This document shows, in pieces, positions 45,519 through 58,480 of a DNA stretch of 64,000 nt. How positions within the stretch are numbered: the first letter of the stretch is position 1; each line of letters begins with the position of its first letter. Position numbers and translations under genes: made by a program. Under the pieces are notes generated by a model. It was not told the DNA's origin. It made no database searches and was given only the letters and a program-made list of their open reading frames with translations. The DNA is from Chalara sp. BL73 (Eukaryota > Ascomycota > Leotiomycetes > Helotiales): positions 1 through 64,000 of the forward strand of contig CAKJVC010000193.1 in NCBI GenBank assembly GCA_918026815.1, read 5' to 3'.

Positions 45519-46812
45519 AATGCTCAGCTTTCTTGCTGTAATTCCCAATGCAATGTATTCCGAAGTTTATACCGTCTCTTCGCTATCCTTGTTCGTTACT
45601 CGTTACTCGTTATCCCGTCGCCTCCTAAGAAAATAGCAGCTTTGAAATCGATGCTCAGGACCAAATAAGACCGCTGCCCTTCCAACCTTGTCAACTGACT
45701 AACTCCACGTAATTTTTCATCATGAACAATTGTGAACAGCGCGGTGAGGCACACATAAGTGCGAAATGCGTCCTTAACGCGGTCAGAAATGTTGGCAAGC
45801 CTAGATTGACATTAGAGCCGGAGGCGCTTAGAAGCCAACATGGGAGGATTCAAGGCTTTATTGCGACACTTGGATTATCCCACTCTAGACACAGATGGAA
45901 GAATCCGGGGGCGTTTAGCGATATCTGGAGCACGGTTATTGCTATCGAAAGAGGGGAGGTGGCCCCGGCTCGAAAGCCCCCCCAGAGCGAGATTTCCGAG
46001 GCATGTTAGACATGTGAGTTTTCGTCTTTATGGATAGTTTGGAAGTTTCCATAGCATTCGAATTCGCGAAATTCTTTCTCGGTTTCAGATTCTGTATTCA
46101 TCGTGGTTGAGTCAAGGCTGGGCTCCAAGTTCAGAGTGTAGGTAATGAAAGTTATTGCTTGTGGCTCAAAGTGTTGGTATGACCCGAGCTCGTTCTGCTC
46201 TAAACCGCGTGAAAGGATCAATCTAGAACAAGCAGTCCCTGGTTCCTGCGGGGGTTTCTGCTGAAGATTCTAGTCTTGCGTGCTTGCAGGTCTAAGTCGC
46301 GTTTTTCTCCTTGGGGAAGATGGCATCTTCCGTCGCGCGCGGCGAGGGAGAGGCATGCCAAGGTGCTGTTCAGCCGTCTGTCACCTGCCAAGTTGGAGCT
46401 TATCTTACTGCATGGCCACCTGAAAACGAGCGGTCTGGACCCTGAATCCCGACAGCGTGGTATTGGACTGCCATGCTACGATCGACACAGGGGTTTGACG
46501 TCCCTATTGAGCTTAATTATCGCACCAATGTGTATTTTTCCATGGTGGGGAGCAGATTCAATATTCTGCAGACGGTTTGGTAGGGTTTCTAATCCAGGTA
46601 TTTCACCCCCCGCAATCTGATTTACTGAAAATGGTCATAAACGTAAAAATTGAGCGCTGGATGCACGGCCGAGGTGATTGATTTGGCTTGCGCATTCTGT
46701 GTTGTTGATGCACAGTCACGGGAAAGTCTCCTTGACATCGAACACGCAGTGACTGTTATGCCGACTATGCAAGTCAGATAGGTACATACTTTGATTACTC
46801 TAACAAGTCACA
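45519..46812. other. Intergenic, doubtful frames only
   Basis: Frames at 45722-46037 (+), 46221-46006 (-) and 46276-46620 (+) are open but show no family or splice support. The minus frame ending TESETEKEFREFECYGNF has the most protein-like composition. The section is locally richer in GC than its flanks. Confidence 0.4.
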
Positions 46813-48024
46813 CTATTGGCTGCTATCGGCCAGGTTAGTACTAAAAAAATCTACTCTACGAAACACGTCGTTCTTGGGCGGGTTGACAACTCTCAGAGCC
46901 CAATGTCTCCAATAGTTATCGTAATGCCTTGTCTTGATGCAGACATATCGCCAGTCTGTGGGACTAACGAGGCACTCCTCCAAGGGGAAGGTCTTCAGTA
47001 TTGTAAGAACCTTCCTCACACGTTTCCGAGCGAAGTTCACATCGTGCAGGGGTGTGTTTCTGTCTGTTGCTGATTTCGCTAAATTTGATTGACCGATCTT
47101 CCCAAAGAGCGCGGACTACGCTGTATTGCTGCTCAAGCAGTATCCTGCTCCTGTAAAGAGGGACTTCATTGAATATTTGGAACAACAATTTGCATTTAAC
47201 CAAATCTAGTAAACAGAGTTGCAGTTCGTGGACTAGATTGGCATCTTCTTCAGCGATATTGCAAAAGAAGAAGTCAGAGTGGAGGGTCAAGTTTTGAATC
47301 TTAACAGAATCCTCATGCTTTAAGAATTTTCGTAAGTATTCCAGGCCAAGACCAGGGTGCTGCCACAGTCACTATAGGGATCGATAGGGTATATGGTATC
47401 GATTTCGAAATTGATATATGTCTCAAAGGCGAAGGTAGTCTTTGTTCTCTTGATGTATAGATCACGGGACCGTCCACATACATGAAGAGCCGGTGATATT
47501 GGTTGATTTTTGAATCCAAAATGTTAGCCAATGACCACCTACATAGAGTTCGGTGCAAAAACTTTGCTATCTTCCGTGCCACTGTGACAATTCTATTTTT
47601 GGTACCTTGAGAAAATGGTCTGTGCTATAGAGCCTATGACAATTATGCACGATCTGGCGCAACTGCCTAAGGTTAGGTAGATATGGTAACTTTCTGAAAT
47701 GATGACAATAAAGAATTTGCACTTACGACATAAATTGTAGCGAACCTATCAATAGAGAGCCTCGAGGCGAAGTCTCCTAATGCAGTGCACTTGCGGTTGC
47801 ATTCTCTCTGGCATCAAGAGCTCCCTTATATCCAGTTGGAGTTCAAGGTGAAGGTTTATCAAAACCCGAGTTTCCTGTGGTTTAACGATCTTGCGTTCCG
47901 GATTTTGACTCAAAATTTGATTTGCTTCTTGAACAGCATTGTATTTATCTTCCCGCAATTGCCTTCGAAGTTCGAACCAACAATCTAGTTCAAGAGAACG
48001 TAGTTCTTCGTGTAGGAACTCCAT
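46813..48024 (-). pseudogene. Broken gene resembling 2EXR-domain proteins
   Basis: From ATG 48024 a protein-like frame (LDCWFELRRQLREDKYNAVQ) runs about 70 residues, then the coding look moves to other frames. They are CTALGDFASRLSIDRFATIY (about 47800-47730), LPYLPNLRQLRQIVHNCHRL (about 47690), PISPALHVCGRSRDLYIKRT, FAFETYINFEIDTIYP (about 47500-47390), FLKHEDSVKIQNLTLHSDFF (about 47330-47260), and a last part to 46813. The PALHVC..SRD...FETYINFEIDT segment resembles the 2EXR domain of fungal proteins. Only one plausible intron lies between the parts and it is very short, so frameshifts are more likely. I call it a probable pseudogene; a gene with many small introns cannot be excluded. Confidence 0.5.
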
Positions 48025-49015
48025 TTTGACATATGCTTAGAAGTTCCAGAGAAGCCCATCAGTACTAGACCTTCCTTTAATAGTTCAAGCCCGACGTTTA
48101 TATACTCATTGTCGCCTTAGTACCTCTTGTTTCGATCTAAGGAGTTCCATGATGTTCTGTATATACTTAGGAGTGTAATTGCGTGGCTGTTCCGTTTCTG
48201 TCTTGGTTCAATGAAATTAAAGGAAAGAAAATATACATATATATACACGGAAACACAAAGGAATCTAAAATGTTGTGTAGATACGAAGCGGTAGAAGTTA
48301 AATGGTGATGGTTTGATCATGCCTGGCACCGTCATGCTAAAAGCGGTCAAAAAGCAAAAGAGCCGTAGGCTATAAACCTGTGATTCGGAGGATCGCACTT
48401 TGAAAACGGATTGCAAATATTGGACGAACCAAGAAGCACATACATCCTAGATAATGCATTGGTTTTGCTGTTGTAGCGGATTTATCTCAACTCTGACAGC
48501 ATTATACTTATACAAACATATCTACCTAGCTAGAATTGCAAGCGGGAGTGATCATTGAGGAGAGGGAACACAAGAAGCTTGAATTTTGATTTGGGCGGTG
48601 TGGATGGCTTAGAGTGGTTGAATATGTTGAAAGCACCTCCGACTACGTAAACTCGTTGATGGTAAGTGCACATACCACAATTTCATAGACTCGTAGAATG
48701 TTTGATATTTGTTAAAACATTAACAACTGCACTATGTTAGAGCGTCGAAATCGCATACCATCGAACAACTAGAGGTAACTAGCTCTGTGAGGAGATAATA
48801 TCATTATCATTCTCGGTGCACCATTTGGATATTACAAAGAGTTCATGTCAAGGAACCCGAGTATATAGGTTGTATTGAGTGCCTCCCAAACCTTACCAGC
48901 ACCCTATATGCAATATACAAATGTACCCTGGCGGCTGGTGTTGAAGCCCCTGCAAAGAAATATCAAATCTCAGTAGTAATCATGCTCGAGCAACGGTCCC
49001 CGAGTGTTGCTGCAT
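48025..49015. other. Intergenic
   Basis: No gene is supported. This is the 3' flank of the RAD5-type gene. Confidence 0.5.
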
Positions 49016-52000
49016 CTAGCTAAGCAGCTCTTTAATATCCTCGATTCTTTGGAGCTTCTTCTCCGCGTCACTCATCATACCGAGAGAAGTCGCACTGGCA
49101 GTTTTTAGCATGAGCCAGCATTGGTTAGTCCAAAAATACTCACATAAACTTCTTTCTGTCTTGAATCTTTAGCATCTTTTGCTCTATGCTCTCGCTTACA
49201 ATAAATCGGCAGACCTTGACTTCATCTGTTTGACCCATACGATGCACTCGATCAATAGCTTGGGCTTCGACTGCAAAACTCCACCACGGATCCATCATAT
49301 AAACTCTTTTCGCCATTGTCAAATTGAGACCTACACCGCCTGCTCGCAAACTCAGCAGTAATACCATCCCCTTTTTGCTGGCTGCAAAATCTTTCAGGAC
49401 GGTGGCACGGGCTTGCTGTGTCATTGAACCATCGAGGCGGAGAAATGGTATCGATGCTCGCGTAAGAGCAGGTTCAATGAGAGACAAGAATGACGTAAAC
49501 TGGCTAAAGACAACGGATTTCGTGCCAGGTAACGAAATTCGCAATGCCTTTAAATGGCTTAAAAGCGCGCCAATCTTAGCAGATGAGTTGGAGCCTAATC
49601 GCTGTAATGTAATCTTCGGTTTATCATCGAGGCTGTCTGGATGTCTATCATCCTTCACAACCTCAAATATGTCTCGAAGGTTGATCACTTCTCTGCAGCT
49701 TGGGCATCGAGGAATCTCTCCTTTACCAGTTTGATGAGTAATGTAATCTGATAAGCATTTCTTGCAAGCTGAATGCCAGCAACCTGTTACCGTCTGCTCG
49801 ATCATAGGCTCTTCCGAGCATATTGGACATTCGTTTTCAGCCTCATCTCGAATTTGCTCGAGGACATGAGCGCCAAAAGCGTTTGAATCGGCCGTGTCAT
49901 CTGTTGCTGCAGTAAAACGCTCAATAAGAGACTGCAAATCCATGTCATCCGCTAAGCCTGATGCTGCATCCATTTTCTCCCCAGCCTCTTCTTCCTCCGC
50001 TACCATATCCTGGTTTCGAGTTAGAATAGGATGGCAGCAGGATTGGCGTAGTCGAAGGATCTGAGCAAAAATGCTGGTATATGCTTTCAATACAGTTCCT
50101 GCCTCCACATTAGCCGCAAACGTACGCTTAGCTCGTGTGAAGATGTGATCGTAGACTTCTCGCTCCGGCTTCGAAAGTTCAATTTCAACAATGTCTATGG
50201 TCTTAGGCGGCAAAGGCACCAAGGCTTCTCCAGTAGGTGTTTTCATGTCCTTCGTTCTTCTCAGTACGAGAGGCTCTAAGACAGTCTGGACAACATCAAG
50301 AGCTCGCATGAAGTCCTTAGATTCGAATGGTACTGTGATAAAAGTCTTCCAGAAAGAGAAGTTGTTCCATGGTTCAACCCTGAGGAAGCGCACAAGACTG
50401 AACAAATCTTCCAGTCTATTCACAACTGTTGGAAGTGAAAGTGTTAGCATTCACTTAACCAGGTTTATGTATCGCAACAGCCGGACTTGTGAATAAATCC
50501 GAATACGAGGGGTTACAGAAAAAACTTACTCGGTGTCCCTGTCAATACCCATCTGTGCTCAGCATCAATCTCGTAACATGCTTTGGAGCTTTTGGCTTGT
50601 CTGTTTTTGATATGATGAGCTTCATCGAGGATTACTCGGAAATACTTGAGTGAAAAGAGCCCGCCACCTTTGTCCCCATTTCTAGCTGCGACTTGGTTAT
50701 ACTCGGACAGTACAACCCCATAGGAGGTGATAATAACATTCGGTGCAGATGCTGCGTTCGCTTCACAACACAACGCCTGAAGATCAGCTGATTTATCATT
50801 CCCATAGTATACAAAACTCTTTAACGTTCCTTCTTTCGAGGCATTCTCTGCTTCTGACTGCCATTGAGCCAGTAAAGACATTGGTGCTACGACTAGAGTT
50901 GTACACGGAGCATTCTCAACAGAGGCTAGGCGAGCAGGAAGTCTAGGAAGACCATTTACAGAGGTTGGCTTGGTATTTATGGCGCCTTGAGCTTCCATGG
51001 CAATTTTAGATCTATGCGTATGGATCAAACTCATCATCTCGATAGTTTTGCCCAGACCCATTTCATCGGCCAGAATACCTCCCAAGCAGTGCTGTTCCTG
51101 GAGAGGGAACTCCAGAGACAGCTCGCCAGAATATGGATTAACATAAAAGCTCTCTTGTCCGACAAACTGAGGCAACTCCTTGTCGTCCACATCCTTGATC
51201 GGCCACGAATACTCTTCCCAGAGTGGATGCATAGAAGCCTCACGAACTTGGTCCCTTTCATCTTTCTCTTTCGACATCATCCAGTATAACGCTTGTTTTT
51301 GGTATTGCCGTAAATTCATTGCGAATGTTTCAGCAGGTTCAGCTGTTGGCGCATCAAAGTCAAAGGACTGTGCTTTTTTATATAGAGTATCGAGCTGATC
51401 CTGTTCAAGCTCTTTGCCTTCCTCCTCTTCGGAAGGAGGAGACGATATACCATTCTCTAGTGGAGTTGTCGTTTTTTGATTCTCTTGTTGTTTCTCTGCT
51501 GCCTCAGCAGCTTGTAATAGGCCCTGACGCTTGTGTTGGACATTCGTTGCGGAACTCGTTGTAGGCAATAGGTTGACTTCCTCGAATAATTTGACAAGGG
51601 CAACTTGTCGCAAACGTAGCTCTTTCTCCTCAGATGTCTCCTTCTCTTCAAACATTCCGGTCTTTCTATTTTCCTGAGGCTTGAAACGTCTGCTGTCAAA
51701 CGCACTTTTTAGCAAGGAGCATCGTAATTGGAGAAGAATCGTATCGTTCGTTCTCACCCTTTCCGGGGCATAAACGCAGGTGCCTTCGAATTTGCAAACT
51801 TTTTGATCCATTAATGTAGAGACCCAATTCGCACACTCTCGTGATAATCGCCCGACCTCTGCGCCGCTTGAATTCGTGAAGCGCACTATTACATCTATCC
51901 TCTTCGCAGCCGCGCTATTAGGCTTCGGAGCTTGAGATATAGCAGGTCTTCCTCGGCTAGAGGCAAGCTTCGGTGGTTGTATCTTCTGGCGTTCTATACG

Positions 52001-52594
52001 GATAACTTCGCCATACTTTAGTAGGTTTACACCACTTCTCGTTGCCCAACCTTCTACACCAAAAGCGCCAACGTATCGATAATCTGGTATGTTTCCGCGT
52101 AATGGTTTATTAGGACGTTTGTTGGCTGGTGAAGGCTCCGTCTTGTCTGCACTGGAGGTCGAAGAAGTAAAATGATTAATTGTCAAAACATTTGCATTTT
52201 GGGTACTTCGAGGCTTAGAGGCAGTGATACCAGTCTTCCATGATCCATCGAAGTAAATATTAACTGCTCTTTCAATATCCCCTCCTGACTTCTCTTGCAA
52301 ATGGTTCATTACCTCTGGTGCGACTTTGTCACAGATAATACTCTCGATGGTTTCTTGATCGAAGCCAGAAGTGCCAGTTATGCCTTCTGCTAGCTCTTGT
52401 CTTTCACTACCATTCTCAGGCTCGCGCGCTGAGCTGGCTTGCCCATTTGAGCAGGTTGATAATCCTTTATTTGGTGATGAGGGTGGAAACGCGTCAAGCT
52501 CGTGGGAAAGGCCTGAATGGTCTGTCAATGAGGCATCGGGAGCACTTGATCGCTCCTCAAAGAATTTCCGTTTCTTTGCTGGAGGGCCTTCCAT
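49016..52594 (-). CDS. rad5: RAD5-type helicase / ubiquitin ligase (HIRAN-SNF2-RING)
   Basis: RAD5 acts in the nucleus in post-replication repair: with Ubc13-Mms2 it extends ubiquitin chains on PCNA and remodels stalled forks. Exons 52594-50530, 50425-49144 and 49094-49016 (introns 104 and 49 bp) give 1,141 residues, close to the yeast length. Domain order: disordered N terminus with a UBA-like helix pair; HIRAN domain near residues 170-280 (RYVGAFGVEGWATRSG); SNF2 helicase with Walker A ADEMGLGKT (about 510) and DEAH (about 655). The C3HC4 RING follows near 885-940 (CPICSEEP, CWHSACKKCL, RCPSCREV), inserted before the C-terminal helicase half (SLRAGGVGLNLT, DRVHRMGQTDEV). The order HIRAN, split helicase and RING is diagnostic. 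It shares a 229-bp promoter region with the complex I assembly gene. Confidence 0.95.
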
Positions 52595-52823
52595 CTCAGT
52601 AAAGCTATATCAAGATGATCATTTCCTTGCTTCCATTGTGTGGACAAGGTCATTCAATTAGTTCCCTTCAACGCGGTCTCACGCGATCGCGCGAAAGTGG
52701 GTCTCAAAAATTCAGTGTGGCGACGGATGATACTGCTCATGCGCTCTGTCTTTGATGCAATTCTGTGTAATTCATCACATTCTCTTGTATATTACCAACT
52801 GAACTCAATATTACAACCTTCTA
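52595..52823. promoter_or_regulatory. Short divergent promoter, rad5 and NDUFAF6-like gene
   Basis: The two start codons are 229 bp apart and point away from each other, so both promoters lie here. A CGCGATCGCG-like palindrome occurs at about 52683-52692. Confidence 0.55.
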
Positions 52824-54029
52824 ATGTATAATATACGGATTGCCCCACGTTTGCGAAAGATCATTGCTGTACAAGACTTTCTGAAGCAAGGCTATGTCAC
52901 TACTCCGTACAGTGGTCCTGCACCACATACACCTCAGATAACAGACTCAGACGTTGTCGCGGCACGAGCTTACTGCTCCAATCTTCTCCAGTATGATCCA
53001 AATTTTGTTCTGCAGAGTAGATAAATACTTAATGCTACTAGAAAATTTGATTCTCCCTCGTTTACCCTCCAGACATTTATACCTTCTACAACAAGAGATG
53101 CATATCTTGCAATTCGAGCCCTCAATGTTGAGCTTGCTCGAATACCCGATCTAGTTTCGAATCCAACTGTCGGCGCTCTGCGCATGCAATTCTGGCGAGA
53201 CAATGTTACCCGTACCTTTGCTAATACCCCTCCAAAGGAGCCTGTCGCAATCCTGCTGCACTATGCTCTCCAGCTACTACAGTCCAGGCATCCAGGTCAT
53301 AGCACAAGCGTTATAAAGGGGTGGCTCATAAGAATTATCAATGCTCGAGAGAATTATATGGATAACCGGCCATATACTAGCATGGAGGCATTAGAATCAT
53401 ATGCTGAAAATACCTACTCAACGCTGATGTATTTGACACTAGCAGCTCTTCCGCTGCACTCTATGGCTGCGGATCATGTGGCAAGCCATATTGGTAAGGC
53501 TGCAGGAATTGTTGCTGTATTAAGGGGCCTCCCCTTGATAGCTTTTCCGCCACCGCTAAATCACCATAGTATCAATGCCGCTTCTGGTGGTAGTCTAGGT
53601 GGAGGACGTCAAGGAGCGGTTTTATTACCACTGGACATCATGGCAGAGATAGGCGTTAAAGAGGAGGATGTTCTAAGAGAAGGTGCAGAAGCACCAGGTT
53701 TGAAGGATGCGATCTTCACGGTTGCAACAAGAGCAAACGATCATCTTATCACAGCTAGGGAGATGTTGAAGAATCTACAACAGGGGAAAGATGCTGGTCA
53801 TGCGTTTGAGCATGAAGGAGAAGAAGGCCATCAATATGCTGAAACGAAGGGCAGTACGCAGGTTGGCTTGGACAGAGCATTTGGGGTGTTTATGCCAGCA
53901 GTGTCAACGAGACTATGGTTAGAAAAACTCGAGCGTCATGACTTTGATATCTTCAAACCAGAGCTGAGGGCCAGGGAATGGAGGCTACCGTGGAAAGCTT
54001 ATTGGGCGTATTCTCGCAGGTCAATCTGA
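52824..54029 (+). CDS. NDUFAF6-like complex I assembly factor (phytoene synthase fold)
   Basis: This mitochondrial protein has the squalene/phytoene synthase fold and is related to NDUFAF6, needed for assembly of NADH:ubiquinone oxidoreductase. Exons 52824-52990 and 53042-54029 (intron 51 bp) give 384 residues. The joint restores the conserved NLLQKFDSPSFTLQTFIP. Further signs are RDAYLAIRALNVELARIPD, VGALRMQFWRD, ESYAENTYSTLMYLTLAAL, HIGKAAGIVAVLRGLP and LPLDIMAEIGVKEEDVLREG. The canonical Asp-rich substrate motifs of true prenyl synthases are not preserved (DAYLAIRALNVE replaces the first), which fits an assembly factor rather than an enzyme. The N-terminal 20 residues are basic and could target mitochondria. 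An insert rich in Glu, Gly and His lies near residue 300. Confidence 0.88.
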
Positions 54030-54637
54030 GGATCTACGCAATCTGTGCGAACCTCGAGATACAAGACATAATAAAACATAAGGCGCCATGCTATGCTGCG
54101 TCCAAAAGCTCCTTATCAAAGAGGGACATTAACGAGACCTTGCACGTCATACTTCATGCTAGAAGGATGAGCGCGATATCACAACCAGAAAAAAGACGTT
54201 GCATGGCTTATCCTTCCCGGTCCAGAAGATACCACATAGTCGAGGCATGCCTTGCCACCAGGAACTTTGGATTCAAGGGAAGAGTGCCAGCCTACCATAT
54301 TGTCAGTATACAATATAGACCACTCTAGGTACCATTAGTACATACATATTCGCGGTTTAAATTCGATCAATTATGTTCCATCCGATAGAGTAAATTCACC
54401 TGGCCTCGTCTCCATGGTACTGATTTGCAGGAAGATGAAATTACATAATTTGATTATCACAGGACCAACTTTAAGCAGGAGTGTTGCACCCAGCTACTTA
54501 GGTCAACAATACAGAGAAACCCACTAGTCCCAAGATCTCCCACACATCCCAACTCCAAGATGCCAAATCGATTACATCTCATACATTCGGGATTCTCAAC
54601 ACCAAAAGCAAAACTGTCTGCAATCTTCCCATCATCC
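54030..54637. other. Intergenic, convergent 3' regions
   Basis: Frames here are shadows or short. Nothing is recognised. Confidence 0.5.
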
Positions 54638-54934
54638 CTACCGCCAGCCCACCCCGATCCTCTCACTGCCTGGCCCGTAACCCGCATTCCACTCGCCACA
54701 TCTCCTGTCAGAATAAAGTGCATTGTTTCTACACTCCCAACTGCAATAATCGTGGTTCAATTGCCGTTGGATGTTTCTCATGTTGGGCAGGCATGAGTTT
54801 GGGACGTTAAATGGCAGGCCACGTTCGCGTGGGTTGTTGATTCGTTGGAGCTGCTGGAAGATGCGGTAGCAATTTGAGCCAGCGAGGAGGGAGGAATGTC
54901 CGCACTGTGACTGGACGAGGTAGTAGTTACACAT
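54638..54934 (-). CDS. Small Cys-rich protein, 98 aa
   Basis: A single exon from ATG 54934 encodes MCNYYLVQSQCGHSSLLAGS, then NCYRIFQQLQRINNPRERGL and DYCSWECRNNALYSDRRCGE. Cys and His are spaced as C-x8-C-x-H near the start and C-x3-C-x10-C near the end, which could bind zinc. Similar short Cys/His proteins starting MC-YY are, to my knowledge, common in filamentous ascomycetes and have no known role. There is no signal peptide, so it should be cytosolic or nuclear. An overlapping frame (54723-54457) is likely a shadow or 3' untranslated sequence. Confidence 0.6.
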   Translation of the reverse strand: MCNYYLVQSQCGHSSLLAGSNCYRIFQQLQRINNPRERGLPFNVPNSCLPNMRNIQRQLNHDYCSWECRNNALYSDRRCGEWNAGYGPGSERIGVGWR

Positions 54935-55610
54935 CTCGTCGTCGCTCTCCAGTGGCTTGCTAGATACGTCCTGACTTCTACTTCCAGATCAACTTCAGAC
55001 CCTGATTTTGTGAGTTGTTATGGACCCAGAGATCAACGGCAGTTTAGGTATGGAAGGAGAGATAGTTATCAGTGATTGATAACTATCGCGAACTACTTCG
55101 TCTATCTCTCGCTGAGTATTTCTGCGTTGGTCAGCTCGGAAGCCATCCTCATTTAGCTACTCTGCCACATAACCCCCAAACACTGATATAGTCTAGGAGA
55201 GCATAGGAGTTCCAGGTAGCCCATTGATAAGTTTCAGAAGATAGCAAATCATTGCCCGAGAGTATGATTGCAGAATGACTCCCAGATATGTAAAACCGCA
55301 AAGGAGCAGGTGACAGGTTCTCAAAAAAATGTACTTGCAAACATAGCTGAGGCTCTTCTGCTCTCTTATACTTGATGTTTGTCATATGGTAGAAAAGATC
55401 TGAATTTGTCCACGGAGCAAAATGCAAACGAAAGATATATACCGTGTGTGACTTGGGACGGCTATTCCAGGTAGAGGTTTGCTGTTGGTGTCACGTGAAG
55501 CGTGAGAAAACTGCTCGGAGGTGGCACAGATCGTTACAAGAAACACAATGGGTATTTGAGATCTAGAAGACAAGCCATGACGCCTTTGATAATTACCAAA
55601 CGGAGAACAC
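54935..55610. other. Intergenic
   Basis: No supported gene. It holds the 3' flank of the alkaline phosphatase gene and the promoter of the small Cys-rich gene. Confidence 0.5.
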
Positions 55611-57448
55611 TCATGGTGCTGGGCCGTGGATACTCTCATAGTATCGCAAGGACGACTTTATGTCCTCTTCTGTTGGTATCTGTCCAGTCCAGTTCACATC
55701 GTTATTTGTCCTAATGGGGGGCTTCGATGCCTCAACAAGTTCCTTTGTGACTTCATCAACGTCAACTTCGAGGAAGTGTCTTAGGAACTTGCCAATATCA
55801 GTATTTTCGTTGTTCCCTCGAAGATCTTGAGATCCAGCAGTTCCGTAGATGTTCACATCAACAGCGGAGTGTCCGTGTGTTGACCACCCTATTTGAGCCC
55901 TTCGACTGACCATACCAGCGAAGAAGTAAAGAGCTCCCAGAGGTTTATCGATAAAGAGTTGTATCTCATCCTCAGACGCGTCTGAGATCCCGAGACCTTT
56001 TTTGACTAATTCCTCTAAAATGTAATTCCTGAGTTCATCTTCAGTTTCGGATGAGTTGGAGTGAAGATGAGAATAGAGTTGCTTCGTCAAATATTCACCA
56101 GAATGCGAAACGCGGTCTAGTACCTCGGGATACCACAAGTATTCTGGATAATCCTCATTCAGCTCTGCCAGATTCGTTAGAACTTGCTCTTTAAAAGGTG
56201 TATGGCAATGACAAAAAACCCAGAGCGTAACATGGCCTATTCGAGACATCTGCACTTACGTCTTGCGACAGCTAATCCACCTGTCTCGTGGTCAGATGTT
56301 GCAACTAATACTCCATCATCGCTGCTTCGTTCTAGAAACTCGACCACTGAAGCAAATGCTTTATCATAAGCTAAAACTTCATTAACCTGGGCGGCAGGGT
56401 CATTCCAATGTCCCGCATGATCTATGCGACTGCCCTCGATCATCAAAAAGAAACCTTTATCAGAGTCTTGTGTAGCAGCTTCCAATGCTTTTAGTGCAGT
56501 TCGAGCCATTTCATCAAGAGATGGATAGATATCTGTCATATTACGTCTGTCTATCTCGAAAGGAATATCCCTATCCGCGAAAAGACCCATTAATGGCAAC
56601 TTGATAGCATCTCCGCTACTTGTGATATCGTCATATTGCCTTCGAGAATCGATGTACGTCCAATTGTATTTCTTCTGCGCTAGATCCGTCAGATCTAAGT
56701 CATCGGCTCTGCAACCTCCACTGCTGGTATTCGGGAGGAAGTGGCATCTTCCGCCTCCAAGCATAAGGTCAAGAACGCGACCTAACGGGTGATCTCCTAT
56801 CTCTTGTTGTGCGATGAGGTCCTCCTCGGTACGTAGATTAGCGTGCGATGCAAAACATGCTGGAGTTGCGTCTGTTATACTCGTCGTCACAACGAGTCCA
56901 GTCATATACCCTGCCTTCTTTGCAGCTTCTAATACTGTGCCGCAGGGTGTGTGATCTGGCAGAATTGATATAGCCCCGTTATAGCTCTTCTTCCCACATG
57001 AAAATGCCGTAGCGCCTGCTGCTGAATCAGTAACAAGACTGCTACTCGATCTCGTTCTGGACGATCCAATAAAATGCTGGTCAAGGACAAGAATGTCGTC
57101 AATTGGCAAGCTATCTCTGTATTGACGAAAGCTTCGGGTCAGAGAAAGACTCGCTGGGCCCATGCCATCAGAGACCATAAATATCAGATTCCGCTTTCCA
57201 GCTGGTTTCGCATTATTATCTCTAGTCGCGGATTGGTGTTGAAACAAGACTCCTAAAACAATAACAGCTGCCGTAGCTAATGCTGCCCACACGAAGAGTC
57301 CAAATTCACGCCAAAATGCACCACGGGTTTGACCAATTTGTGATTTCTTCTGCTGATTCCCAAGCAATGCATCTTCTTCTGTTGCCCTCTCGTCAGAGTG
57401 AGTAGATGATCGCCTGTCGGTTGTGAAGAGAGGTTGCGTAGACGACAT
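55611..57448 (-). CDS. Vacuolar alkaline phosphatase (PHO8 type)
   Basis: This repressible-type alkaline phosphatase hydrolyses phosphomonoesters in the vacuole. Exons 57448-56260 and 56188-55611 (intron 71 bp) give 588 residues. A single N-terminal membrane anchor (about residues 48-70) follows a polar cytosolic tail, as in yeast Pho8. Active-site motifs are VSDGMGP with metal ligand Asp94, VTDSAAGATAFS with nucleophile Ser142, MIEGSRIDHAGHWND, SDHETGG just before the intron, and GWSTHGHSAVDVNIYG near residue 520. The intron falls directly after GGLAVAR. All three metal-site regions are intact, so it should be active. The start is the first ATG of the frame. Confidence 0.94.
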
Positions 57449-58480
57449 TGTAGGGATAATAGAGGGCTGTAAAGACAAGAGACACCAAGGCGACTCCTTG
57501 TATTCTTGGGGGGTTTATCAGTAAGAGGCAACTGTTGTATACACCCATGAAAGCGATCACAAGATAAATAAGTCCGAGCCTTGCCAAGGCTGAAGGCTCC
57601 CTCCACAAATGACCACATACCAAATGACCAAGTCACCAGCCAGGTTTCGCATATGGCCACCATGCCATCTGTTTCATTATGCCGAAGAAAAAATACTTCC
57701 AAGGTTATTTCGAGTACGGGACAACTAGTATCTGAGAGCCCAATATTGTGATAAATTAATGGTCAGACAAACTGTCAGCCTTGCAGAAGGCTTCGGCGCC
57801 AAGACTTTTGAAAATTGAACAAAAGATACCTATGAAGTGGATGTCATGATTAACATGCTAAGTGAAGAAATAGTGCCACTAACATATTGTGACTGTGTAG
57901 TATTTCGGTAAAAGATGTCTGAGCTAGGACGAGCCAGTTACTGCGGAATCGACAAGTTTCCGAAGTGGCGTTTGACTTCGCGAATGGAAGAAACCTCGTG
58001 TACAATAGTTTAAGTCTAATAGTTATGAAACGCGGCTCTAATTTGCATAGCGAGAGGCTGTGACGAGGGAGCTGGTAGGTGAGGAAGATCATGTGTAAGA
58101 CTGCATACAAAGGTCCTCTAACGCATTGTCAACTTGACATACGACGGGGAATCAACCTGATAGTCAACTGGCTCGAATAGCAAGAGATACTGCCTTCCAA
58201 AATCCTATCTTCTTTGAGATAGACTCAGAAATCCAGCACTAATAAGTCCCATTTGCCAACGAAATCATGCTTGAGAATTCTCGCCATGCTTCACATTTCA
58301 CATTGTCTTGAATTATGATCTGCGACGCCGGGAAGAACTTCGGTAGAGTGCCAGTGCTTTTGAAGCAACCGCTCTCGTTATTCATGGAGTAAAACTCCTG
58401 CCTGAGATAAGTACAGCCAATCCCGCTGCATCATGCAACCCAGCCCAGTTTAACACCCAAAGCAACCCCGTCGACGTTCC
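57449..58480. other. Intergenic
   Basis: Promoter of the phosphatase gene and 3' flank of the eL34 gene. The frame at 58110-57850 has no protein character. Confidence 0.5.

Noticed and set aside
54457..54723. Second exon for the small Cys-rich gene
   Set aside because: The 98-aa frame already has its conserved-looking Cys pattern and a stop; joining to this other frame needs a 37-bp intron and removes part of that pattern.
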